Shown piece after piece: positions 14,739-24,995 of a stretch of 52,144 nt of DNA. Source of the DNA: an uncultured Bulleidia sp. (GTDB lineage Bacteria > Bacillota_I > Bacilli_A > Erysipelotrichales > Erysipelotrichaceae); contig CAKVBD010000016.1 of NCBI GenBank assembly GCA_934725105.1, forward strand, positions 1 through 52,144, read 5' to 3'. Each line of letters begins with the position of its first letter. Position 1 is the stretch's first letter. The notes under the pieces are model-generated. The model was not told where the DNA came from and made no database searches. It saw nothing but the letters and a program-made list of their open reading frames with translations. The position numbers and the translations under genes are program-made.

Positions 14739-17674
14739 GCACTTTCTCCTGTATCTGCGAGATTCACAGCTTCCTTTAATTCAACCTTTAACATTTGAGA
14801 AACACCTTGCTTCTGCATTGTTACACCATATAGAACATCTGCTTTTTCCATTGTACCAACACGGTGTGTGACAACTAAGAATTGTGTACGATCTGTGTAG
14901 TTATGCAGGAAGGAAGCAAAACGTTCTACGTTACCTGGATCTAAGGCAGCTTCAACTTCATCTAGAATAACAAGTGGTACAGGTTTAATCTTTAATATCG
15001 CAAATAATACACACAAGGCAATTAAACTCTTTTCACCACCTGAGAATAACATGTTATTCTGTACAGCTTTTCCTGGAGGCTGCGCATCAATGTCAATGCC
15101 TGTATTTAAGATATCCGATGGATCCAGCAAAATTAATTTTGCTTTTCCACCGCCATATAAACTTCTGAAGATATCATCAAATGCACTGTTGATCGCATCA
15201 AATGTTTCTTTGAACTGCTTCTTCATGATCGTATCCATTTCATCAATTGCGGATAAGATCTTATCTTTGCTCATTGTGAGTTCTTCGATATTCTTCTTTA
15301 ACGTTTCATATCTTTCATTCACTTCAGAATACTCTTCTGGAGCATTCATATTAATGTTGCCAAGATGTTCAATTTCGCTTCTCAGCTTTGCAACTTCTTC
15401 TTTTGCATTTTCAATGATTTCGCCATCCACTTTTGTTTTTGCAAATTCAAATGTCAGCTGATATTCACTTGCAAGACGCTGTAAATTTGCTTCCATTCTG
15501 GATTCAAATCTAGATCTGTCAATTTTGATATTGGCAATCGAATCTTCCGCATTTTTCAAATCTTTACGCATTTGAGAAAGCTGTGCTTCTTTTCGTTCAA
15601 TATCAGTATTCAATGAGATTCTTCTTTCACGTTTTACTTTGATTTCATTTGTGATCGTATCTCTTCTTGAATATGCTTCATTCAATCTAACAACGAGATC
15701 ATCTGCATGCGCCTGTGTAGCGTCACTATCATCTACCTGATTCGGTGACAATAAAGACAGATCATTGCTTAGCTTTTCATATTTTGCCTGCTTTGCATCA
15801 ACAACTGGTTCTAATGCAGCTGCAGAATATCTTTTTTCCTGCAGGTATCTTGCGGCTTCTTCACGTTCACGATTCGCCTGATCATATTCTTTTCTAGCAA
15901 GCGCTACACGTGCTCGTTCAGCATCAAGCTTTTCAGCAATCTCATCACTTTCCTTTTTCATTGTGACAAGATTTGTGTTGTGCTTTGTTTTGCCACCCGT
16001 CATAGAACCGCCACGATGAATGACATCTCCATCCAGCGTAACGATCTTGTATAAACGATTTGTTAGAGCTGATAAACGGTTACCATGTTCCATGGAATCC
16101 ACAATCAGAACATTGCTTAAAAGATTATCTACAACAGGATTGAATTTTGGATCATTTTCAACAAAAGAGGAAGCTGTTCCTAAATATCCTTCTGTATTTT
16201 CACAGATAATCAGATCTTCTTTACGTACATAGCGAGGCTTGCAGACATTCAAAGGCAAGAATGTAGCTCTACCACTCATATTTCTTGTCAAGAAACGAAT
16301 GGCATCTCTTGCGGATTGTTCGTCCTGCGTCACAATGTTGTTCATTGCACCTCCAAGAGACGTGGAAATTGCTTCTTCATAGCCATCTTTCACATTCAAT
16401 ACCTGACCAATGACACCTAAGATACCATGCAATGCATTTGCATGATCCATAATAGATTTGATACCCTGCTGGTTATTGAATGGATTACGTAATAAAGAAT
16501 CCAGAACATTTTTTCTGTTTTCCAAAGATCTTAAACGATTGGATGCCTGATCATAAATGCTGGATTTATCTACGATATTAGTAGCAGCCTGATTCAGCTT
16601 TTCAGAATACAGACGAATTTCAGTATTTAAAGCATCCAGTCTAGATTTACGGTCTTCGTATTCAATTTTTGCCGCATCGACTAACTCTTTTAATTCTTTT
16701 GCTTTCTGTTCATTACTTCCAGTCTCGACAATATATTTTCGTTTTTCATCGAGTTCTGTCTTACGAGACTCTAATGCAGATACATCATTGAAGTTCTGCA
16801 TTAATTCATCCTGTAATGTTTGTACTTCTTTATCCAATGCAGAAATCTGTTTTCTTGCATCTTGTAATTTTGTTTCTGATATTTGAATATCTGTAGAAAA
16901 CATTGTTGCCTTTGTTTCTACATCAAATAAAGTTTTTTCTAAAGCTTCAATTTCTTTATTTGCATCATCAATTTCATTTACCAATACAGATATTTCAATT
17001 TCTTCTAAACGTGCCTTTTTTTCACGATACAGTTCAGCTTTACGTGCCTGACGCTTTAAAGGAGAAACCTGCTTTTCAAGCTCATTTAAGATATCCGTTG
17101 ATCTTTCCAGGTTTTCTTTTGTGCGTTCCAGTTTTGATAAACTTTCCAGTTTTCTCTTTTTGTACTTTGCTACACCAGCTGCTTCTTCAAAGATGCCTCT
17201 ACGATCTTGTGGTTTTGCATCTGCAAAGGAAACAACTGTACCCTGCGAGATAATGGATAAGGAATCTTTTCCAAGTCCAGTATCCAAAAATAGATCTACG
17301 ATATCCTTTAGACGTACGTGATTACGATCAATCAGATATTCAGCATCTCCTGAATCTCTGAACAATCTTCTTGTCACTTCTATTTCTTCTTTTTCACTAT
17401 TTAAAATATGATTGCTGTTATCAAAAACAAGCGTAACTTCTGCCATGTTGAGTTTTCTGCGATCTGCACTACCAGCAAAGATCACATCATTCATTTTTTC
17501 ACCACGCATACTTTTTGCGCTTTGTTCACCCAGGACCCAACGAACTGCATCTGTGATGTTTGATTTACCACAGCCATTTGGTCCAACAACACCTGTAATT
17601 GGATTATCAAATGAGATGATTGTCTTATCCGCAAAGCTTTTAAAACCTTGCATTTCAATTCTTTTTAAAAACAT
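14735..17674 (-). CDS. smc: Chromosome segregation ATPase SMC, short-armed
   Basis: 979 residues, well below the roughly 1150-1200 usual for bacterial SMC, yet complete. Walker A GPNGCGKSN is near 31, and the N-terminal coiled coil spans about 170-400. The hinge is about 403-563 and contains LGGAMNNIVT and RGGSMTGGK. The return coil is about 565-830, followed by the signature LLFSGGEKSLIAL and Walker B LVILDEVEAALD near 901. Both arms appear shortened by a similar amount. First gene of smc-ftsY-ylxM-ackA-nrnA. Confidence 0.95.
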   Translation of the reverse strand: MFLKRIEMQGFKSFADKTIISFDNPITGVVGPNGCGKSNITDAVRWVLGEQSAKSMRGEKMNDVIFAGSADRRKLNMAEVTLVFDNSNHILNSEKEEIEVTRRLFRDSGDAEYLIDRNHVRLKDIVDLFLDTGLGKDSLSIISQGTVVSFADAKPQDRRGIFEEAAGVAKYKKRKLESLSKLERTKENLERSTDILNELEKQVSPLKRQARKAELYREKKARLEEIEISVLVNEIDDANKEIEALEKTLFDVETKATMFSTDIQISETKLQDARKQISALDKEVQTLQDELMQNFNDVSALESRKTELDEKRKYIVETGSNEQKAKELKELVDAAKIEYEDRKSRLDALNTEIRLYSEKLNQAATNIVDKSSIYDQASNRLRSLENRKNVLDSLLRNPFNNQQGIKSIMDHANALHGILGVIGQVLNVKDGYEEAISTSLGGAMNNIVTQDEQSARDAIRFLTRNMSGRATFLPLNVCKPRYVRKEDLIICENTEGYLGTASSFVENDPKFNPVVDNLLSNVLIVDSMEHGNRLSALTNRLYKIVTLDGDVIHRGGSMTGGKTKHNTNLVTMKKESDEIAEKLDAERARVALARKEYDQANREREEAARYLQEKRYSAAALEPVVDAKQAKYEKLSNDLSLLSPNQVDDSDATQAHADDLVVRLNEAYSRRDTITNEIKVKRERRISLNTDIERKEAQLSQMRKDLKNAEDSIANIKIDRSRFESRMEANLQRLASEYQLTFEFAKTKVDGEIIENAKEEVAKLRSEIEHLGNINMNAPEEYSEVNERYETLKKNIEELTMSKDKILSAIDEMDTIMKKQFKETFDAINSAFDDIFRSLYGGGKAKLILLDPSDILNTGIDIDAQPPGKAVQNNMLFSGGEKSLIALCVLFAILKIKPVPLVILDEVEAALDPGNVERFASFLHNYTDRTQFLVVTHRVGTMEKADVLYGVTMQKQGVSQMLKVELKEAVNLADTGESA

Positions 17675-17701
17675 TGATAACTCCTTTTTAGACCACAGAC
17701 G

Positions 17702-17710
17702 ATTATATCA
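17702..17710 (-). promoter_or_regulatory. Extended -10 promoter of the smc operon
   Basis: TGATATAAT on the minus strand: a perfect TATAAT with a TG extension, 27 nt before the smc ATG. No good -35 is seen, as tolerated by extended -10 promoters. Confidence 0.6.
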
Positions 17711-17825
17711 AAAAAAGCGCATAAAATAAATGGAAAACGTATATTTCCAAAGCTTTTTACAAACGCTTGATTTGTTAAAAAATACACAAGATTTCATTGC
17801 GTTTTCAGATACACTTTTCATTCAA

Positions 17826-17868
17826 AAAAACTGTTTGATTTAAGAAGTTTTCCTAAACAAAACAGTTT
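17826..17868 (-). terminator. mscL terminator
   Basis: AAACTGTTT (17828-17836) and AAACAGTTT (17860-17868) close a longer imperfect hairpin, with seven T following on the minus strand. It ends the long run that starts at 25754. Confidence 0.75.
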
Positions 17869-17875
17869 CATTTTT

Positions 17876-18268
17876 TTATTTTTTCTCTTCCAGCAAAGAA
17901 ACGATTTTTTCTAAAGCAATCAGTTCATCACTCTTTTTAGGTTCACTCTCTTCTTCAATCGTTTCTTCATGGAACATGGAAGAAATTTTATTGATTGTTT
18001 TCACAATCATGAATAATACAAGTGCCATGATGAGAAAGTTGATCACTGCAGTAATAAACTTTCCATATGCTAGTGTAGCACCATTGATTGATACAGATAA
18101 GGAATCAAAATTCATTCCCGCAAATGATCCAAGCAATGGTGAAATAATATCCGATACAAGTGAAGAAACAATTGCCTGAAATGCAGCACCAATAATGACG
18201 CCGACAGCCATGTCCATGACATTACCTTTTAATGCAAATGTTTTAAACTCTTCTAGAAATTTCTTCAT
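17876..18268 (-). CDS. mscL: Large-conductance mechanosensitive channel
   Basis: 130 residues. The N-terminal amphipathic start and TM1, FALKGNVMDMAVGVIIGAAF, are the MscL signature. TM2 lies around ITAVINFLIMALVLFMIV, and a charged cytoplasmic helix closes the protein. It forms a homopentameric pore that opens under membrane tension. Its ATG (AGAGGAAAG site) lies 26 nt inside the end of the U32 gene. Confidence 0.95.
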   Translation of the reverse strand: MKKFLEEFKTFALKGNVMDMAVGVIIGAAFQAIVSSLVSDIISPLLGSFAGMNFDSLSVSINGATLAYGKFITAVINFLIMALVLFMIVKTINKISSMFHEETIEEESEPKKSDELIALEKIVSLLEEKK

Positions 18269-20390
18269 AGCTTTCCTCTAGAATATCTATACTATTCTTC
18301 CCTTCAACAATCAAGTAAGAACCATAACAATATGGGTTCTTGGAAACACAGAGTGTTGGTTCATGGATCGTAGTAATTTTGTTTTCTTTTTTGACTTCAT
18401 ACACAAGATCATTCAAATCTCTAATTGCATTTATATCTTCATTGACGAAACGGTCTTTGATATACATGACAGTACGTTTTCCATATACAAGACGATATGT
18501 TTTTGGAAGAAAGCCATAACGTTTTGTAAATGCATCTAGAGCCTGTTTGATTTGTTCATTGTCCATTTCAGAGGAAAATACAACACCACTGACACCCTGT
18601 GATAACACATACGCCAAGGCATATGAATTGGCAAGATTCATTGTTGGTGAAGCAATACAATGATCTAATGTATTATTTAAATCACATACACTGCTGATCA
18701 GTACATCACTGTATGCCTTTTTCTCTTTGTTATCTTCATCAATGACATCTAAATGATGCATGTGATGAATATCGCTATTATTGAAATCAACAGAAGAAGA
18801 TTCATAGATGATTCTAGACAATACATCTTTGTTTTCACTTAAATCTAGATGATATGGCTGTTTTCCAGCATTGTTGCGATATGTGCTTCTTGCTTCATCA
18901 AGCAGCTGCAACGCACGTCTTCTTGTGTCATTCATGATAGAAACTGGCAAGAAAATATCTTCAGCTTCTCCTTGTATATCTACAATTTCATACGGATATT
19001 CTCCTACTTTAGAAAGTGAACGTATGATCTTATCTTCTGTAACTGCAGCATTTTTTGCTTTTTCAATGAAGGAATCACTTTGTGCCTTTGCTACATGACC
19101 ATTTTCATCTTCTACAATGACTTCAAATGGCTGACCAGTCAATGCTCGATATTTCATACGTAATGGAATCAAACGAGGATGTTCTTCCATCTGTGTATGG
19201 ATCCAGTCTAGTAAATGCGTATCTGTTGTTTTACGCAGGATTTGTCCTTTTTTTGGTGCAGGATCACTTGGACAGCTGATCCATACGATATCGTTTGCTT
19301 TTGCGTGATTTACAAGCAAATCATTCTTATAGATCTTGATAGCAGATAAGCCTGTATCATGTGGTTCATTGATAATTCTCAAACCATCATTCTGGTACAG
19401 ATCATCACTTAATTTCACCTGTACACGACCATTGCGATACGCTAATACTTTACCAATAGCAATCCCTTGATGGTTTGGACGATACTGGCTCATGCGCTTC
19501 GTAACATCATCATGGAATAAATGCCCATTGGAAAATCCACGATAGAACATTTCTTCCAGTTGTTTTAAGCGTTCACTGGATACATGATATGTTTTATTTG
19601 CATAGTATGCATCAATTGCTTCTCTAAATGTTTTAATGACAAGATATACATATTCACTTCTCTTCATTCTGCCTTCAATTTTCAATGAAGATACACCAGC
19701 ATCAAGTAATGAAGGAAGCTGATCGATGACATTCAGATCTTTTGGAGAAAGAATATAATCTCCTTCTTTGAAGTGAGAGCCATCTTCACGCGTATATTTC
19801 AGTCTGCAGCATTGTGCACACATGCCTCGATTTGCACTTCTGTTTTTCACGCTGGCACTCATCATACATTGACCACTGTAAGAAATACAGATTGCGCCAT
19901 ACGTAAACACTTCAATTTCAACACCCATTTGACAAGCCTGCTGAATGATTTCAATTGGTGTTTCTCTAGCAAGAACAACTCTTTCAACACCTTGATTCTT
20001 CATGAATTCAACACCTTTGAGATTATGGATGTGCATCTGTGTAGAACAATGAACAGGCATATCTGGATAGCATGTTCTAACATAATGGAACAGTCCTAGA
20101 TCCTGGATCAAGATTGCATCACAGTCATTTTCATACAGAAAGTCGACTTCTTTTTTAGCATTCTCTATTTCTGTTTCATAAAGCATTGTATTGATCGTAC
20201 AATAGATCTTTACATTTCTTGTATGACAATAATGAATGGCTTCTATAAATTCTTCATGAGAAAAGTTTCCTGCAAATGCTCTTGCAGAAAAAGATTTCAA
20301 TCCAAGATATACCGCATCACACCCTGCATTCACTGCAGCCTTTAAAGCTTCCATATTTCCTGCAGGTGCTAATAGTTCAACTTTCTTCAT
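18243..20390 (-). CDS. U32-family protein (RlhA/YdcP-like, long form)
   Basis: 715 residues. The N-terminal U32 domain opens KVELLAPAGNMEALKAAVNA and holds the Cys cluster CMMSASVKNRSANRGMCAQC, which probably binds an iron-sulfur cluster. A long C-terminal part matches the DUF3656-bearing form. Such proteins (E. coli RlhA) hydroxylate 23S rRNA; shorter ones (TrhP) act on tRNA. RNA hydroxylation fits better than the old collagenase name, but the substrate is inferred. A longer frame from 20567 adds 59 residues; the ATG at 20390 has GGAGAAG and overlaps the upstream stop codon in ATGA. Confidence 0.85.
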   Translation of the reverse strand: MKKVELLAPAGNMEALKAAVNAGCDAVYLGLKSFSARAFAGNFSHEEFIEAIHYCHTRNVKIYCTINTMLYETEIENAKKEVDFLYENDCDAILIQDLGLFHYVRTCYPDMPVHCSTQMHIHNLKGVEFMKNQGVERVVLARETPIEIIQQACQMGVEIEVFTYGAICISYSGQCMMSASVKNRSANRGMCAQCCRLKYTREDGSHFKEGDYILSPKDLNVIDQLPSLLDAGVSSLKIEGRMKRSEYVYLVIKTFREAIDAYYANKTYHVSSERLKQLEEMFYRGFSNGHLFHDDVTKRMSQYRPNHQGIAIGKVLAYRNGRVQVKLSDDLYQNDGLRIINEPHDTGLSAIKIYKNDLLVNHAKANDIVWISCPSDPAPKKGQILRKTTDTHLLDWIHTQMEEHPRLIPLRMKYRALTGQPFEVIVEDENGHVAKAQSDSFIEKAKNAAVTEDKIIRSLSKVGEYPYEIVDIQGEAEDIFLPVSIMNDTRRRALQLLDEARSTYRNNAGKQPYHLDLSENKDVLSRIIYESSSVDFNNSDIHHMHHLDVIDEDNKEKKAYSDVLISSVCDLNNTLDHCIASPTMNLANSYALAYVLSQGVSGVVFSSEMDNEQIKQALDAFTKRYGFLPKTYRLVYGKRTVMYIKDRFVNEDINAIRDLNDLVYEVKKENKITTIHEPTLCVSKNPYCYGSYLIVEGKNSIDILEESYEEISRRV

Positions 20391-20866
20391 AACTTCTCCA
20401 AAATAACTTTGTACGATTCTACAAGCTGCTCTAAATGCATTCTTGCATTTGCACTGCTTGTTGATGGTAAGTAGATATGTTCTATGTCTAAATGAATATA
20501 TTTCCCATATAGCTGAAATGCCTTTTTGCCTGTTAAAAATATCGCTTGAATATTTGATTTTTGACATAGTGTTGAAATGTCATTGACCTGCACATTCTGA
20601 ATGGAAGAGTCTGAACTTCCTTCAATTGTACAAGAATAAATAACATCCCATAATGCTATATGATGATCAAGACAAAATTGTTTTTTATCATGTATTTCTT
20701 CTTGAAATAAAGCTTCCATGACTTTCCAGAAACGATTGTTTGCATTCATGTAATAGAAGTTTTTCTCTTTAGAAACAACAGATGGAAAAGAACCAAGAAT
20801 CAATACTTTACTAGAAGTATCATAAACTGGTTCAAATGGATGGATAATATGTTTTATTTCTCCCAC
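20387..20866 (-). CDS. DNA-deoxyinosine / uracil-DNA glycosylase, family 6 (HDG)
   Basis: 159 residues of the uracil-DNA-glycosylase superfamily. LILGSFPSVVSKEKNFYYMN near the N-terminus and LPSTSSANA near the C-terminus are the motif-A and motif-B regions of the hypoxanthine-DNA glycosylase branch. It would remove deaminated adenine from DNA. The start codon is GTG, overlapping the serine-dehydratase gene by 13 nt. Confidence 0.82.
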   Translation of the reverse strand: MGEIKHIIHPFEPVYDTSSKVLILGSFPSVVSKEKNFYYMNANNRFWKVMEALFQEEIHDKKQFCLDHHIALWDVIYSCTIEGSSDSSIQNVQVNDISTLCQKSNIQAIFLTGKKAFQLYGKYIHLDIEHIYLPSTSSANARMHLEQLVESYKVILEKL

Positions 20867-22050
20867 TCTTTTGCTAATCCTCCTTCTGCCGTTTCACGCA
20901 AGGAACGAGGCAGCTGGGAGCCTGTATCTTTCATTGTTTCTACGACCATATCAAAAGATACAAGATGACTTCTGACTCTAGATAAATACTTCGAAAGATT
21001 TGCAGAATCGACTGCTCTTCTAACACCAACGGCATTTCTTTCAATACATGGAATCATGACATATCCAAGAACAGGATCGCAAGTCAAGCCAAGATTATGC
21101 TCCATACCAATTTCTGCAGCATATTCAATCTGAGAAGGCTGCAGGCCTTCTAAATATGCACAGGCAGCAGCAGTCATAGATACGGCAGTACCTACTTCTG
21201 CCTGACATCCGCCAACTGCACCGGAAATCGTAGCATTTGTTTTTACAACATTTCCAAAAATACCTGCAATAATCAATGCATCAATACATTTTTCTCTTGT
21301 GATTTCACAATCGTTATATGCGTAATACATAAACGCAGCAAGTACGCCACATGCACCAAGTGTTGGTGCAGTAACACATGTATGCCCTGCAGCATTTTCT
21401 TCACTTGCCGCATATGCATATGACATCAAACGAATATCTCTTTGATCAGACATGTTTGCGTGCAATCCCTGTAAATATAGATCATGTGCAGAACGACGCA
21501 TCTGCAATTCACCAGGAAGCATGCCCTCTTCACTTAATCCACGTTTCACACAAGCACACATTGCGTCTAGAATATCAGACAAATACGCACGAATATCACT
21601 TTCATGTCTTTGAGCATATTCCATTAAAGTTTCATGATTTTTTTCACAAACCTGATAGATTTCTTCTAATGAAGTTTCAAAATACACTTCATCATTGTAA
21701 TTGACAGGATGTTCCTTGATTTGAATACTTCCACCGCCAATCGAGAAGACAGTCCATTTTACCTGCTTGTTACCATCTGCGTCTAGTCCATATACATAGA
21801 AACCATTTGGAAAGCTTTCATCCCAGTCAAGTTTAAAGACAACTTTACAATTGCCACCTAATGTTTCCTCAATGATCTTATCTGTGTGGTGGCCTTTTCC
21901 TGTTAAAGATAATGACCCATAAAGCTCTACGAGATATCCTGGATATGTTCCATTGACCTCTAGAAATAACTTGCACGCTCTTTCAGGCGCAAGTGTATGT
22001 GAAGAAGATGGTCCTCTTCCAATTTTAAAAAGCTCTTTGATACCCTGCAT
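20854..22050 (-). CDS. sdaA: L-serine ammonia-lyase, iron-sulfur type, single chain
   Basis: 398 residues fusing the beta-like N-terminal domain (IGRGPSSSHTLAPERA) to the alpha catalytic part. Cys candidates for the oxygen-sensitive 4Fe-4S cluster are in GAVGGCQAEVG, LGLTCDPVLG and IPCIERNAVG. It deaminates L-serine to pyruvate and ammonia. AAGAGG precedes the ATG, and the gene begins inside the last 26 nt of holA. Confidence 0.9.
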   Translation of the reverse strand: MQGIKELFKIGRGPSSSHTLAPERACKLFLEVNGTYPGYLVELYGSLSLTGKGHHTDKIIEETLGGNCKVVFKLDWDESFPNGFYVYGLDADGNKQVKWTVFSIGGGSIQIKEHPVNYNDEVYFETSLEEIYQVCEKNHETLMEYAQRHESDIRAYLSDILDAMCACVKRGLSEEGMLPGELQMRRSAHDLYLQGLHANMSDQRDIRLMSYAYAASEENAAGHTCVTAPTLGACGVLAAFMYYAYNDCEITREKCIDALIIAGIFGNVVKTNATISGAVGGCQAEVGTAVSMTAAACAYLEGLQPSQIEYAAEIGMEHNLGLTCDPVLGYVMIPCIERNAVGVRRAVDSANLSKYLSRVRSHLVSFDMVVETMKDTGSQLPRSLRETAEGGLAKEWEK

Positions 22051-23089
22051 GTTTCCTCTTTCCGTTTCTGATTAAAAAATTTTCAAAACTATTTTTTGGA
22101 TCTAATGTACCTTGCTTGATTCCTTGATCCATATTAGCCAGTTCATTTAAGTAAGATAATATCTGCTTTGATGAAAAATGAGAAGCATCTTTTAATGCAT
22201 AATATACAAACCCACTTTTCACATGCATTCTCGTTGCAACTTCATCATTGGAATATCCAGATTCGTGCAACAACAACATATTATACAGCGTACGTAATCT
22301 TTTGGATAACATACTGATCATGACTGTATAGTTGTAATTGGCAAGAAGCATATCTTCTACTGCTTCCATACAGCCTTTTAAATCTCCTTGTGTAAATGCA
22401 GTTGTCAATTGAAAAATATTCACATCTGAATTTAAAGAAACTAGATGCTTGATATCATTCAGATTTAGATTTTTTTCTTCATAAAGATCTAATTTTTCAA
22501 TTGCAGAATGGAGCAACATTGTATCTCCACCGAGGCGTAAAAGAAGTTCTGCTTTTGCTTCAGCAGTCAATGAAATTCCTTTCTGCTTGAGATTCTGATC
22601 AACATATTTCTGAAATTCCATTTCATCCATTTTTCTGAAGGATACAATTTGTGCATTGTACTTTTCTAAAAGCTTGAAATCTTTTTTTCTAGAGTCGGCT
22701 TGATATCCATGACATTCAAAAACAAGAATTGTATTTGGATTTTCATTTAACAAATACTTTTCCAGTAAACTTAGTCTTTGATCACGTTTTGCCGCTTCAT
22801 TTTCTTTTCTTTTTTTGACTGCGGGTGTATCTGTTTTTGAAGGCTTTTCAGCTTCCTTAGAACTAGATGAAAGAAAGAAAGGATTTTTCACGATAACGGC
22901 TTTACATTCATCATCAAACAAAGAAAAAGAATCACATTCAACAAGTACACTTTCAATCGTAAAAGAACGCTTGTCTGTCGCGTCAATTGTAACTGTATGA
23001 TCTGCATCAATATGCCTCTTGTTTAAAAGCAGTTTCAAGCCTTCTTCAATACGATAGATATCTTCACCACAATAAATATAAACTGACAT
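22025..23089 (-). CDS. holA: DNA polymerase III subunit delta
   Basis: 354 residues with the clamp-loader delta layout: N-terminal mononucleotide-binding-like domain (SVYIYCGEDIYRIEEGLKLL), a basic linker near 75-100, and C-terminal helices. It opens the sliding clamp. The ATG has no Shine-Dalgarno sequence. A perfect extended -10, TGATATAAT, ends 6 nt before it, suggesting a leaderless start in addition to read-through from comEC. Confidence 0.92.
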   Translation of the reverse strand: MSVYIYCGEDIYRIEEGLKLLLNKRHIDADHTVTIDATDKRSFTIESVLVECDSFSLFDDECKAVIVKNPFFLSSSSKEAEKPSKTDTPAVKKRKENEAAKRDQRLSLLEKYLLNENPNTILVFECHGYQADSRKKDFKLLEKYNAQIVSFRKMDEMEFQKYVDQNLKQKGISLTAEAKAELLLRLGGDTMLLHSAIEKLDLYEEKNLNLNDIKHLVSLNSDVNIFQLTTAFTQGDLKGCMEAVEDMLLANYNYTVMISMLSKRLRTLYNMLLLHESGYSNDEVATRMHVKSGFVYYALKDASHFSSKQILSYLNELANMDQGIKQGTLDPKNSFENFLIRNGKRKHAGYQRAF

Positions 23090-23095
23090 GCATCT

Positions 23096-23104
23096 ATTAT
23101 ATCA
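23096..23104 (-). promoter_or_regulatory. Extended -10 immediately before holA
   Basis: TGATATAAT on the minus strand overlaps the comEC stop codon (ATA TAA) and ends 6 nt before the holA ATG. No clear -35. Part of the match is forced by the stop codon, so chance is possible. Confidence 0.4.
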
Positions 23105-24995
23105 GACCTATTTCAAATCTCGATGTAATAAAAACACGAATCTTCCAAAAACAAAGAATAGTAATATCTCCACTCGTTTTTGTATCAAAATATGGAATAT
23201 GACGTTTTAATAATTTCTGTATCGTTTCTTCACTTGGATGATGATAGATGCGATAGGCACCTGATGAAATCAAGGCAATTTCTGGCCGCACAATATCTAA
23301 AAACTGGTTAGAAGATGATGTAGAAGAACCATGATGACCAAGTTTTAAAATATCACAAGATAACGTTGGATATTTATGGATGATTTCTTCTTCTGTTTTG
23401 GTCGATGCATCCCCCATCAGACAAACCTGTTTATCATTAAAGTTCATGACATTGACAATGGAACTGTCATTTTCATCTTCACTTTGTATTTCATTGATAT
23501 CCTGAAGTGTGAATATTGAAGACTGTATTGTATTTTGGTGTGTTTCAATACATTGCTTTACTACATAGTCTTTTTGAATGTTTGTTTTGTTTCCACTATG
23601 ATCATTATCATTATGTGTAATAATCAGTGTATTCATGACATAAATACTTTTCGCATCCAGATATGTTTTTAAAGAGTTATATGCGGATGGTTTACCAGTA
23701 TCAATCAAGATATTGTCACTATTCAATGGTGCACGAATCAAGATGGCATCTCCTTGTCCAACATTAATCATTGTCATTTCCATACATGGATGAAATAATC
23801 CAGTTATTTGAAATACGTATAACAAAACAATTGCTGCTTTCACTTTATGACGAAACATACTAACAATGATGATATATAAAATACATCCAACTCCAACAAT
23901 TGATCCTTTCAAAGAAAACAGATTCATCAATGTATTGAACGACTGCAATGCTGAAGCAATCAAAGAAACTAAATCAATGGGCGTAAAGAAACGAACAAGA
24001 GAAAACAGATAGAAGAAACCATGCAGGAACATGTTCAAAGGATACAGGAAGGAACGTAATGGATTGATTGTCTGAAATAAAATGCTCTGTATGATCGAAA
24101 TCAGCAAAAACAATATTTCTTTTTTATGTTCATCAAACAAAAATGAATAATGGTAGAGAGATGGAATCAGAAAAGATGCAGAAGTAATCTCAGAAGGATA
24201 ACAAAACATAATAAACATCGTAATCAGTGAAGTAGACTTCTGTTTTGACATGGATAAATAGCGAGAGACGCGAAATAACAGGTTTTCAACTAGAATCAAA
24301 GGAAAGCGATATACAATTAATAGAAGAATTGTAATTACAGTGAGTACGACATCTTTCTGTTTTTCATGCATAACATATTTACACATTACATGAAACACAA
24401 ACAATATCGAAATATAAGAAAAGCCTGCTTCTTTCATCCATGAATTTTCTTGTGTATCTTTCAGATTTAATAAGCTTTTATTCAATAATGATCGTATCGA
24501 GGTATCTTCTAAAGCAGCAATTTTTTTCTGCATCCATCTTCGTAGCGAAACGTTTTCCTTTTTTAACGTAATGAAAGATTCATCTACTGCATAATAGATT
24601 CCCTGCTTGTTCAGCCAGCGTGAATACGAAAATCCATATGTATGACAGGATTCTTCAACCTTTTGAAATTCAGGAGTCACTGTATATGCTGCATCAAAAA
24701 GTAAAGGTTCTTTCGTATAAACAATGATCTTTTGATTTCCATTTTTTAAAATTGCATATGAAGAAGAAACCTGGATTGCATTTGCCTCCTGTATATCAGG
24801 ATATTTTGTATTGCTGCGAGGAATAGAAAACAAAAGGAATACAATACATACAAATATAAAACTATTATCTTTTGTTCGAAGCATCCAAAGAACAATGCAG
24901 CAACAAAGCGCCAATACAAATACTCTTTGATAACACAATGCAAAAAGAAATAATAGAAGAGATAAAAATACGCAGTGATTCTTACACGAGGTCAT
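23097..24995 (-). CDS. comEC: ComEC/Rec2-family DNA internalisation protein
   Basis: 632 residues, shorter than typical Bacillus ComEC (about 770). Hydrophobic N-terminus, a competence domain with many membrane segments in the middle, and a C-terminal metallo-beta-lactamase-like domain from about 405. That domain carries INVGQGDAILI, THNDNDHSG, LMGDAS, LKLGHHGSSTS and SSG. It forms the inner-membrane DNA uptake channel. The start overlaps the comEA stop codon in ATGA. No comEB or other competence genes are in the window. Confidence 0.92.
   Translation of the reverse strand: MTSCKNHCVFLSLLLFLFALCYQRVFVLALCCCIVLWMLRTKDNSFIFVCIVFLLFSIPRSNTKYPDIQEANAIQVSSSYAILKNGNQKIIVYTKEPLLFDAAYTVTPEFQKVEESCHTYGFSYSRWLNKQGIYYAVDESFITLKKENVSLRRWMQKKIAALEDTSIRSLLNKSLLNLKDTQENSWMKEAGFSYISILFVFHVMCKYVMHEKQKDVVLTVITILLLIVYRFPLILVENLLFRVSRYLSMSKQKSTSLITMFIMFCYPSEITSASFLIPSLYHYSFLFDEHKKEILFLLISIIQSILFQTINPLRSFLYPLNMFLHGFFYLFSLVRFFTPIDLVSLIASALQSFNTLMNLFSLKGSIVGVGCILYIIIVSMFRHKVKAAIVLLYVFQITGLFHPCMEMTMINVGQGDAILIRAPLNSDNILIDTGKPSAYNSLKTYLDAKSIYVMNTLIITHNDNDHSGNKTNIQKDYVVKQCIETHQNTIQSSIFTLQDINEIQSEDENDSSIVNVMNFNDKQVCLMGDASTKTEEEIIHKYPTLSCDILKLGHHGSSTSSSNQFLDIVRPEIALISSGAYRIYHHPSEETIQKLLKRHIPYFDTKTSGDITILCFWKIRVFITSRFEIGLI

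Noticed and set aside
18243..20567. U32 protein starting at 20567
   Set aside because: The 59 extra residues overlap the glycosylase gene and are unlike the family; the ATG at 20390 has a good site and gives the normal N-terminus.
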